From NCBI GenBank assembly GCA_023415145.1, contig JAEZLW010000171.1, positions 1 to 6,374 of the forward strand: DNA of 6,374 nucleotides. Reading direction: 5' to 3'. Both the position numbers and the translations under genes were made by a program. Source of the DNA: Bacillota bacterium (GTDB taxonomy: Bacteria > Bacillota > Clostridia > Christensenellales > Aristaeellaceae). Positions 1-4,499 of this stretch are shown here, one piece after another; position 1 is the first letter of the stretch, and the number at the start of each line of letters is the position of its first letter. The notes beneath the pieces were generated by a model that was given only the letters and a program-made list of their open reading frames with translations, was not told the origin of the DNA and ran no database searches.

Positions 1-426
1 GGCAACGAGCAGAAGATTACCATCACCGCCAGCACCAACCTCACCGAGGAGGAGATCAAGCAGCGGGTGAAGGAAGCCGAGCAGTTTGCCGAAGCCGACC
101 GCAAGCGCAAGGAAGAAGTGGAAACCGTCAACCGGGCCGACACATTGATCTACGAAATCGAAAAGCAGCTTCGGGAAAGCGGCGACAAGCTCTCCGATGA
201 AGACAAGTCTACCGTGCAAAGCGAAATCGACGCCTTCAAGAAGGTGCGCGAAGCCAATAACACCGACGAGATCAAGACGGCCATGGAAGGCTTTACCCAG
301 AAGGTGTACGCCGTGTTCGGCAAGCTCTATCAGCAGGCCGGCGGCGAGGGCCAAGTTCCCCCGCAGGGCCAGCCGGGCGCCCAAAATCCCGATGGTACCG
401 TAAATACCGATTACGACGTAAAATAA
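1..426 (+). CDS. dnaK: DnaK (Hsp70 chaperone), C-terminal 141 residues, 5' truncated by window edge
   Basis: This is the C-terminal end of the cytoplasmic Hsp70 chaperone, which binds unfolded peptides in an ATP-controlled cycle with DnaJ and GrpE. The reading frame is open from base 1. The first residues, GNEQKITIT, match the last strand of the beta-sandwich substrate-binding domain. A long charged helical region follows (about residues 15-110, beginning LTEEEIKQRV), which is the lid subdomain. The tail is Gly/Pro/Gln-rich, about residues 111-135, and probably disordered. It ends TDYDVK, a shortened version of the acidic DADYEVV-type end common in bacterial DnaK. The nucleotide-binding domain and start lie outside the window. 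dnaJ follows after an unusually long 376-nt spacer. Family assignment is firm, supported by both sequence and the neighbouring dnaJ. Confidence 0.96.
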   Translation, partial: GNEQKITITASTNLTEEEIKQRVKEAEQFAEADRKRKEEVETVNRADTLIYEIEKQLRESGDKLSDEDKSTVQSEIDAFKKVREANNTDEIKTAMEGFTQKVYAVFGKLYQQAGGEGQVPPQGQPGAQNPDGTVNTDYDVK

Positions 427-429
427 AGA

Positions 430-470
430 AGGCAAACTGCCTGTTTACTCCTTCCGTCACCCTTCGGGTG
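430..470 (+). terminator. two small hairpins just after dnaK, possible weak terminator or processing site
   Basis: Right after the dnaK stop lies AGGCA-AAC-TGCCT (430-442), followed by GTTT. A second hairpin, CACCC-TTC-GGGTG, sits at 458-470. Both have 5-bp stems and 3-nt loops. The first has only a three-T tail, so it would be a weak intrinsic terminator at best. The pair could instead stabilise the dnaK mRNA 3' end or partly reduce read-through into dnaJ. The stems are seen directly; the role is inferred. Confidence 0.35.
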
Positions 471-471
471 C

Positions 472-592
472 TACCATTCCATCTGGCTCAATCGTCGCAC
501 TGCGTCGCTTCCTCTTGCAGCGCTCGTTTCGCCAGCCTCATTCACCCTGCCCTATTCCGCCACTGGCGGGGGCAGGATTGCGGAGCCTCAAG
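472..592 (+). repeat. interspersed repeat module A, copy 1 (plus orientation)
   Basis: This is one of three copies of a non-coding module. It starts near CATCTGGCTC and carries the signature 15-mer GGCTCAATCGTCGCA at 485-499. The 14-mer GCTCGTTTCGCCAG follows at 522-535 and is shared exactly with 2175-2188. Next comes a bulged hairpin at 546-576: outer arms CCTGCCC and GGGCAGG, a TATT bulge on the left only, and an inner stem CCGCC-ACT-GGCGG. The module closes with GCGGAGCCTCAA, matching the far edge of the spacer 3 copy. I see no plausible protein in it. The one-sided bulge recalls REP elements, but I do not recognise a named family. Confidence 0.8.
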
Positions 593-612
593 AGGGAGGC
601 TTTAAGGGGAGC

Positions 613-642
613 AACGAGGGGGAACCGCGGTTCCCCCTCGTT
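613..642. repeat. perfect 30-bp palindrome between dnaK and dnaJ
   Basis: The sequence from 613 to 642 equals its own reverse complement. Each half is 15 bases, starting AACGAGGGGGAACC and ending GGTTCCCCCTCGTT. As RNA it would form a very stable GC-rich hairpin of about 13 pairs closed by a tetraloop. The sequence after it is TGAAATCG with no run of T, so it is not a classic Rho-independent terminator. Its right half runs into module B. It may be a transcript-processing or stability barrier between dnaK and dnaJ, or a structural part of the repeat element. The palindrome is seen directly; its role is open. Confidence 0.75.
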
Positions 643-719
643 TGAAATCGTCTCGGCTGGCTTTGCCAGACGGACGGGGGTTTGCGGAGCAAACATTCCT
701 AACACGCTTCACTGACCGT
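636..719 (+). repeat. interspersed repeat module B (twin hairpin), copy 1 (plus orientation)
   Basis: Module B begins near CCCTCGTTT and then has CGTCTC. Hairpin 1 is CTGGC-TTT-GCCAG at 657-669. A GGACGGGG linker leads to hairpin 2, GTTTGC-GGA-GCAAAC, at 680-694, followed by ATTCCT. The same series occurs inverted at 2034-2118 and again in plus orientation at 4238-4320. Similarity to the other copies fades around 719. No open reading frame in it looks real. The repeat nature is directly visible; function is unknown. Confidence 0.8.
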
Positions 720-748
720 AAAGCCGCAGGATTTACAAGTGAAGCGTG
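703..748 (+). promoter_or_regulatory. long stem-loop in the dnaJ leader
   Basis: CACGCTTCACT at 703-713 pairs perfectly with AGTGAAGCGTG at 738-748, giving an 11-bp stem. Inside it GTAAA (718-722) pairs with TTTAC (732-736), leaving an asymmetric internal loop and a 9-nt terminal loop. It stands between module B and the last hairpin before dnaJ. I see no equivalent with these arms in the other spacers, so it may be specific to this leader. Stem formation is a prediction from pairing only. Confidence 0.6.
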
Positions 749-753
749 CAAAC

Positions 754-786
754 TCGAGAAAATGACGTATTACGTCCTTTTCTCGA
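754..786 (+). promoter_or_regulatory. terminal hairpin directly upstream of the dnaJ ribosome binding site
   Basis: The arms 754-768 and 772-786 form 15 base pairs with one T/C mismatch (763/777) around an ATT loop. The left arm is A-rich and the right arm carries a run of four T. It ends six bases before the dnaJ ribosome binding site GAGGTGAG (792-799). It could act as a partial terminator, an RNase-processing stop, or a structure limiting ribosome access. It resembles in position and style the hairpin at 4447-4478 before mtaB. Role inferred. Confidence 0.6.
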
Positions 787-802
787 ATAACGAGGTGAGT
801 TC

Positions 803-1933
803 TTGGCAAAGCGTGACTATTACCAGGTGCTGGGCGTAGATAAAAAAGCTTCCGTGGAGGAAATCAAAAAAGCCTACCGGAAGCTGGCCAAAGAGTGCCA
901 TCCCGACTTGCACCCCAATGACAAAACAGCCGAAGAGCGGTTCAAGGAACTGAACGAGGCCAACGAAGTGCTGTCCGATCCGGACAAGCGCGCACGTTAT
1001 GACCAGTTCGGTTTTGACGGGCCGCAGATGGGTGGCGGCAACCCTTTCGGGGGCGGCGGTGGGTTTGAAGGCTTTGGCGGTTTTGGCGGCTTCGACAGCA
1101 TTTTTGACCAATTGTTCGGCGGCGCCATGGGAGGCGCCCAAAGGCGCAACGGCCCGATGCAAGGCGGTGATCTGCGCTATGAACTGCGCATCACCTTTGA
1201 GGAAGCCGCCTTTGGCGCGGAGAAATCCTTTGACTTTTACCGCAATGAATCCTGCGAAACATGTCATGGCTCCGGCGCGAAGGCCGGCACCAGGCCGCAA
1301 ACCTGCCCCACCTGCAAAGGCGCGGGCCAGGTAAGAAGCGGCGGCGGTTTTATGGTCACCGTCCGTACCTGCCCTGCCTGCGGCGGCACGGGCAAGATCA
1401 TACAGGAAAAATGCGCCACATGTGCAGGCTCCGGCCAGAGCCGCCACCGCCGCACAGCCACGGTGAAGGTGCCGGCCGGCATCGACGATGGCCAGACCAT
1501 TGTCATGAACGGCCAGGGCGAGCATGGCTTAAACGGCGGCCCCGCAGGCGATTTGTACATTCAAATCAGCGTCAAGCCCCACAAGCTGTTCAAGCGGGAG
1601 GGCACGAATCTTCGTTTTGAGTTACCTATTTCCTTCATACAGGCCTCCCTTGGCGCAGATGTGGATGTGCCGACCTTGACCGGTCCGGTTCGCTATCATA
1701 TCCCAGAGGGCACGCAGACTGAAACGGAGTTCCGCCTGAAGGGCTACGGCATCACACAGCTTCGGGGAACCAGCAAAGGCGACCTGTTTGTCAAGGTGCG
1801 GGTGGAAGTACCCAAGAAGCTCACAGACAAACAGAAGGATCTCTTGCGCCAGTTTGAGGATGCTTCCACCGGCAAGGAGTACGAGGGCCGGAAAACGTTT
1901 ATGGATCGTATGAAAGATCTATTTACTTCCTGA
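803..1933 (+). CDS. dnaJ: DnaJ, type I Hsp40 co-chaperone
   Basis: DnaJ delivers unfolded clients to DnaK and stimulates its ATPase through the J domain. The 376-residue product has all type I parts in order. The J domain spans about residues 4-70 with the HPD motif at 33-35. A Gly/Phe-rich linker follows (about 77-115). A zinc-binding domain has four CxxCxGxG repeats, with cysteines at 151/154, 168/171, 190/193 and 204/207. The C-terminal client-binding domains run from about 215 to 376. Length is typical. The start is TTG: MAKRDYYQVLG is the standard DnaJ N-terminus, and a strong ribosome binding site, GAGGTGAG (792-799), lies just upstream. Spacers on both sides are filled by repeat modules, which is unusual for this operon. 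No motif is missing. Confidence 0.98.
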   Translation: MAKRDYYQVLGVDKKASVEEIKKAYRKLAKECHPDLHPNDKTAEERFKELNEANEVLSDPDKRARYDQFGFDGPQMGGGNPFGGGGGFEGFGGFGGFDSIFDQLFGGAMGGAQRRNGPMQGGDLRYELRITFEEAAFGAEKSFDFYRNESCETCHGSGAKAGTRPQTCPTCKGAGQVRSGGGFMVTVRTCPACGGTGKIIQEKCATCAGSGQSRHRRTATVKVPAGIDDGQTIVMNGQGEHGLNGGPAGDLYIQISVKPHKLFKREGTNLRFELPISFIQASLGADVDVPTLTGPVRYHIPEGTQTETEFRLKGYGITQLRGTSKGDLFVKVRVEVPKKLTDKQKDLLRQFEDASTGKEYEGRKTFMDRMKDLFTS

Positions 1934-1972
1934 AATATGCATGCCGGTATCATCGATACGCATGTTTCAGGA
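1928..1972 (+). terminator. imperfect stem-loop overlapping the dnaJ stop codon, terminator-like
   Basis: TCCTGAAA (1928-1935) pairs with TTTCAGGA (1965-1972). Inside, ATGC pairs with GCAT and GTATC (1947-1951 region) pairs with GATAC, leaving a left-hand bulge and an ATC loop. The dnaJ stop codon TGA (1931-1933) lies within the left arm. The downstream tail is GTTTGC, a poor U-tract, so termination may be partial. In layout it takes the same place as the terminal hairpins of the other two spacers, if spacer 2 is read in reverse. It may therefore be part of the repeat composite as well as the end of dnaJ. Confidence 0.5.
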
Positions 1973-2033
1973 GTTTGCACAGTTTCCTTGCATGCTTAAG
2001 TGCCATCCCGCTTCGCTTGTCCGGCGCAGGCAT

Positions 2034-2118
2034 ACGGCCAGGAAACAGCGCAATACATGTTTGCTTCGCAAACCCCCGCCAGGCTGGCAAAGCCAGCCGA
2101 GACGAACATAAACGAGAG
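2034..2118 (-). repeat. interspersed repeat module B, copy 2 (inverted)
   Basis: This copy reads as module B on the minus strand. Hairpin 2 is GTTTGC-TTC-GCAAAC at 2059-2073. Hairpin 1 is at 2082-2098, here lengthened to seven pairs (GGCTGGC with GCCAGCC around AAA), followed by GAGACG. On the minus strand it gives CTCGTTT, CGTCTC, the TGGCTTTGCCA core and GGGGGTTTGC in the same order as 636-719. The stretch 1973-2033, between the dnaJ end hairpin and this module, shows GTTTCC (1982-1987) matched by GGAAAC (2041-2046), but no gene. Confidence 0.78.
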
Positions 2119-2130
2119 GGCTGCGCCTAC

Positions 2131-2240
2131 CCCGACTGGCTCAATCGTCGCAATGCTTCTCTATCGCTTGCATTGCTCGTTTCGCCAGTTTTTTACATCC
2201 CGCCTATTTCCGCCACCGGCGGGGCGGGATTACAGAACCC
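2131..2240 (+). repeat. interspersed repeat module A, copy 2 (plus orientation)
   Basis: This copy carries the signature 15-mer GGCTCAATCGTCGCA at 2138-2152 and the 14-mer GCTCGTTTCGCCAG at 2175-2188. Its bulged hairpin is at 2197-2230: outer arms ATCCCGCC and GGCGGGAT, a TATTT bulge on the left only, and an inner stem CCGCC-ACC-GGCGG. The outer arms differ in sequence from those of copy 1 yet remain fully paired. It ends about 35 bases before the prmA start, close to the prmA ribosome binding site but not overlapping it. Confidence 0.8.
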
Positions 2241-2276
2241 GTTACTCCCCCAAAGGAAACGATGAAGGAGAGCCGC

Positions 2277-3221
2277 ATGGAATGGATGGAAGTGGTGGTG
2301 CATACCACCACCCAAGGGGCTGACGTGGTCAGCATGCTGCTTATGCAAAACGGATCTGCGGGTACAGCCATTGAGGACAGGCTCGATGTGCCGGACCCGA
2401 ATAAGCCCCACGGCTACTGGGAACTGATTGATCAGAGCCTCATCGACAGCATGCCCGAGGATGTGCTGGTCAAAGGCTGGCTGCCCGTGAATGAGCGGCT
2501 CTCGGACAGCCTAAGCGCGCTGAAAGTGCAACTGCTGAATTTGCCCCAGTTAAGCCCGGACATTGCGCTGGGCACGCTTACCATTGATACCAATCAGGTG
2601 GACGAGCAGGACTGGGCGGAATGCTGGAAAAAGTTCTACAAGCCCTTTCGAGCCGGGCGCACCCTGGTGGTGAAACCCACCTGGGAGCCTTTTGATGCCC
2701 ATCCCGGTGACAAGATCATACAAATGGACCCGGGCATGGCCTTTGGCACCGGCACCCATGAAACAACGGGCCTATGCCTTTCCCTGCTGGAAGAATATAT
2801 CAAGCCTGGCATGCGGGTAATGGACGTGGGCACGGGCTCCGGCATACTTGCCATCGGCGCGGCTCTTCTGGACGCATCCTATGTGCTGGCCATCGACATC
2901 GACCCGGTGGCGGTAAAAGTCGCCCGTGAAAATGTAACGCAAAACAGGCTGGAAAATATTATCCGCGTCATGGAAGGTGACCTGGTCAAGGATGTGCAGG
3001 AAGCCTTTGATCTTTGCGTGGCAAACATACTGGCGGATGTCATCTGTTTCTTAAGCGTACCCCTCAAAGCAAAAATCTGCCCTGGCGGAACGTTCATCTG
3101 CTCCGGCATCATCAGGGACAGGGAGCAGGATGTGCTGGATGCGTTAGGTGCAACCGGATATACTGTATTGGAAAAGCAGTACCGGGGCGAATGGGTGGCT
3201 ATCGTTTCCCGCGCAGGATAG
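2277..3221 (+). CDS. prmA: PrmA, ribosomal protein L11 methyltransferase
   Basis: PrmA is a cytoplasmic SAM-dependent enzyme that methylates lysines and the N-terminus of ribosomal protein L11. The product is 314 residues, normal for the family. An N-terminal L11-recognition domain (about 1-100) is followed by a linker and a Rossmann-fold catalytic domain. Key motifs are MAFGTGTHETTGLCL (about 154-168), the SAM-binding DVGTGSG (183-189), an acidic AIDIDP strand (205-210) and ANILADVI (249-256). I start at ATG 2277 (MEWMEVVVHTTTQG), because AAGGAG at 2265-2270 sits six bases upstream and this matches the usual PrmA N-terminus. The in-frame ATG at 2262 would precede that site. rsmE begins 14 nt after the stop, so the two are surely co-transcribed. 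Confidence 0.96.
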   Translation: MEWMEVVVHTTTQGADVVSMLLMQNGSAGTAIEDRLDVPDPNKPHGYWELIDQSLIDSMPEDVLVKGWLPVNERLSDSLSALKVQLLNLPQLSPDIALGTLTIDTNQVDEQDWAECWKKFYKPFRAGRTLVVKPTWEPFDAHPGDKIIQMDPGMAFGTGTHETTGLCLSLLEEYIKPGMRVMDVGTGSGILAIGAALLDASYVLAIDIDPVAVKVARENVTQNRLENIIRVMEGDLVKDVQEAFDLCVANILADVICFLSVPLKAKICPGGTFICSGIIRDREQDVLDALGATGYTVLEKQYRGEWVAIVSRAG

Positions 3222-3235
3222 GAAAGGAGCGGCGA

Positions 3236-3970
3236 ATGCACCGCTTTTTTGTGGACAGCCTTGGCTTACATAACGGCACCGCTTATCTGGAAGCCTTGGA
3301 AGCCCGCCATGCCATAAAGGTATTGCGCCTTGCAAAAGGCGATGAAGTGGTACTGATGGATGGGCATTCGCTGCATCTGGCCGTAATTGCTTCCCTCGAT
3401 GGCGAACGGGTGCGCTGTGATCTCATCAAAGCGCTGCCTTCCCCCGAAACCTGCTTGCGCATTACCCTGTATCAAGGGCTTCCCAAGGCGGACAAGCTGG
3501 AATGGATCGTGCAAAAATGCACCGAGGCCGGGGTAGCTGATTTCATGCCCATTACGCTAAGCCGGTGCGTAAGCATTGTTAGTGATAAGGATGCCGCAAA
3601 AAAGCAGGAGCGGTGGCAGCGTATCGCTCAGGAAGCCGCCAAGCAATCCGGGCGGGCTATTGTACCAACTGTCAGCCTTCCCCTGTCGTTTGCCAAAGCA
3701 CTGGAAAAGCTTAAAAGCCATGAACTGATTTTAACCCCCTGGGAGGAAGCCGACGGCTTTGGCCCGAAAAAAGTTCATGAGCAATTTTCCCATGTGCGCG
3801 ACGTTGCCATCGTCATCGGCCCGGAGGGCGGCATCGCCCTGGAAGAAATCGAAAAGCTGAAAGCCATCGGAGCCGTTCCCATAACGCTTGGCAAGCGCAT
3901 CCTTCGCACGGAGACCGCCGGGCTGGCCAGTGCGGTGGCCCTTTTCGCATTATATGGTGAAATGGAGTAA
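3236..3970 (+). CDS. rsmE: RsmE, 16S rRNA (uracil1498-N3)-methyltransferase
   Basis: RsmE is a SPOUT-class methyltransferase that makes m3U1498 in 16S rRNA within the assembled 30S subunit. The product is 244 residues, a normal length. An N-terminal PUA-like RNA-binding part (about 1-70) contains HAIKVLRLAKGDEV. The knotted SPOUT domain shows the family signatures KADKLEWIVQKCTEAGV (84-100), RWQRIAQEAAKQSGR (126-140), IGPEGG (194-199) and LGKRILRTETA (218-228). The last two form the SAM-binding trefoil knot. The start is ATG 3236, with AAAGGAG at 3223-3229 six bases upstream. The frame stays open further upstream inside prmA, but that extension has no RsmE character. The gene is followed by the longest repeat-filled spacer of the window. 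Confidence 0.97.
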   Translation: MHRFFVDSLGLHNGTAYLEALEARHAIKVLRLAKGDEVVLMDGHSLHLAVIASLDGERVRCDLIKALPSPETCLRITLYQGLPKADKLEWIVQKCTEAGVADFMPITLSRCVSIVSDKDAAKKQERWQRIAQEAAKQSGRAIVPTVSLPLSFAKALEKLKSHELILTPWEEADGFGPKKVHEQFSHVRDVAIVIGPEGGIALEEIEKLKAIGAVPITLGKRILRTETAGLASAVALFALYGEME

Positions 3971-4012
3971 AAACAGATTATCAACGATGCAAAACAAGCT
4001 ATCGGGGATGCA

Positions 4013-4230
4013 TTGAAGGCTCCGCAGCCGAAGCGCCGCCAGTGGCGGGTAAAGCGAGGCGAAGGAGGCTGGCGAAACGGGTTCCGAAGCTGAGCGCCGC
4101 CAGTGGCGGATGAAGCGAAGCGGAGGAAGCGAGCGAATCGCGCAGCGCAAGCGGTAGCGAAGCGGTGCGACGATTGAGCCGCCGGGGTTGCGAACGGTAG
4201 CGAAGCATTGCGACGATTGAGCCAGATGGG
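4013..4230 (-). repeat. interspersed repeat module A, copy 3 (inverted, internally duplicated)
   Basis: This is module A on the minus strand, expanded by internal duplication. The signature 15-mer occurs twice (4166-4180 and 4209-4223), inside a 29-nt unit at 4152-4180 and 4195-4223. The two units match at 27 of 29 bases, with a period of 43. The CCGCC/GGCGG hairpin core also occurs twice in the identical 16-mer GCGCCGCCAGTGGCGG at 4033-4048 and 4094-4109, 61 bases apart. CTGGCGAAAC at 4069-4078 is the complement of the GTTTCGCCAG found in copies 1 and 2. The outer arms are less well paired than in copies 1 and 2. The 40 bases between the rsmE stop and this copy hold no clear terminator. Confidence 0.8.
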
Positions 4231-4237
4231 AAGGAGC

Positions 4238-4320
4238 CCCTTCAATTGGAGTCGTCTCCACCGGCTTTGCCGGTCGGGCGGGGCGCTTGTGCAGCAAGCA
4301 TTCCTTGCGCTTTTTGCCGT
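4238..4320 (+). repeat. interspersed repeat module B, copy 3 (plus orientation)
   Basis: This copy has CCCCTTC, then CGTCTC, then hairpin 1, ACCGGC-TTT-GCCGGT, at 4260-4274. A GGGCGGGG linker leads to hairpin 2, GCTTGT-GCA-GCAAGC, at 4285-4299, followed by ATTCCTTGCGC. Compared with copies 1 and 2, both stems have changed bases on both arms, so pairing is kept. The similarity extends to about 4320. Confidence 0.78.
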
Positions 4321-4330
4321 CCGCCAGCCT

Positions 4331-4446
4331 AGGGTGAGGGGATTTATCCCCAAACCTGGAGTCTTGAAATGGTACTCCATATCAAGACGGAACGCCGGCT
4401 AAGCAAAGCGCAAGCCAGCGCTTAAGGCTGCAGGCAAAAAGCGAAA
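4331..4446 (+). promoter_or_regulatory. hairpin-rich leader upstream of mtaB
   Basis: This non-coding stretch holds three further inverted repeats. GGGGA-TTTA-TCCCC lies at 4338-4351. GTCTTGA (4361-4367) pairs with TCAAGAC (4382-4388), enclosing ATGG-TACT-CCAT with one A/A mismatch. AAGCGC (4406-4411) pairs with GCGCTT (4418-4423). I see no convincing promoter hexamers and no gene. It could be a structured 5' untranslated region or the decayed remainder of the repeat composite. Confidence 0.4.
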
Positions 4447-4478
4447 TCCTTCGAAAATGATGCCTCATTTTCGAAGGA
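4447..4478 (+). promoter_or_regulatory. perfect 14-bp hairpin enclosing the mtaB Shine-Dalgarno
   Basis: TCCTTCGAAAATGA (4447-4460) pairs without a mismatch with TCATTTTCGAAGGA (4465-4478) around the loop TGCC. The right arm contains most of the only strong ribosome binding site before mtaB, AAGGAG at 4474-4479. When folded, this site would be masked. No T-run follows, so it does not look like an rsmE terminator. A translational control role is inferred. As an inverted repeat it is certain. Confidence 0.65.
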
Positions 4479-4499
4479 GTATGGAAATGATGTGATACA

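Noticed and set aside
515..839. Short plus-strand frames in the dnaK-dnaJ spacer
   Set aside because: They consist of repeat sequence and hairpins, and one runs into dnaJ in another frame. No protein character.
770..1525. Minus-strand open frame of 251 codons opposite dnaJ
   Set aside because: It is antisense to a firmly identified gene, with codon patterns that mirror the dnaJ zinc-finger and Gly-rich parts. It has no recognisable domain.
2262..2276. Earlier prmA start at ATG 2262
   Set aside because: The ribosome binding site AAGGAG (2265-2270) lies downstream of that ATG and points to ATG 2277.
1975..2323. Short plus-strand frames in the dnaJ-prmA spacer
   Set aside because: Translated repeat modules; the matching repeats elsewhere are not in the same frame, so no peptide is conserved.
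3014..3235. Upstream extension of rsmE to ATG 3014
   Set aside because: It lies inside prmA in another frame and lacks RsmE similarity. ATG 3236 has a proper ribosome binding site and the normal N-terminus.
4152..4223. Possible CRISPR-like direct repeats (29-nt unit, period 43)
   Set aside because: Only two units with a 14-nt gap, no further repeats, no leader and no cas genes. They are a local duplication of module A.
3775..4380. Minus-strand open frame of 201 codons over the rsmE end and spacer 3
   Set aside because: It runs through repeat modules A and B and antisense to rsmE. It is low-complexity (Arg, Ala, Ser rich), has no known motif, and similar peptides appear from the other repeat copies. 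It is a repeat artefact and would be a typical false hypothetical protein.
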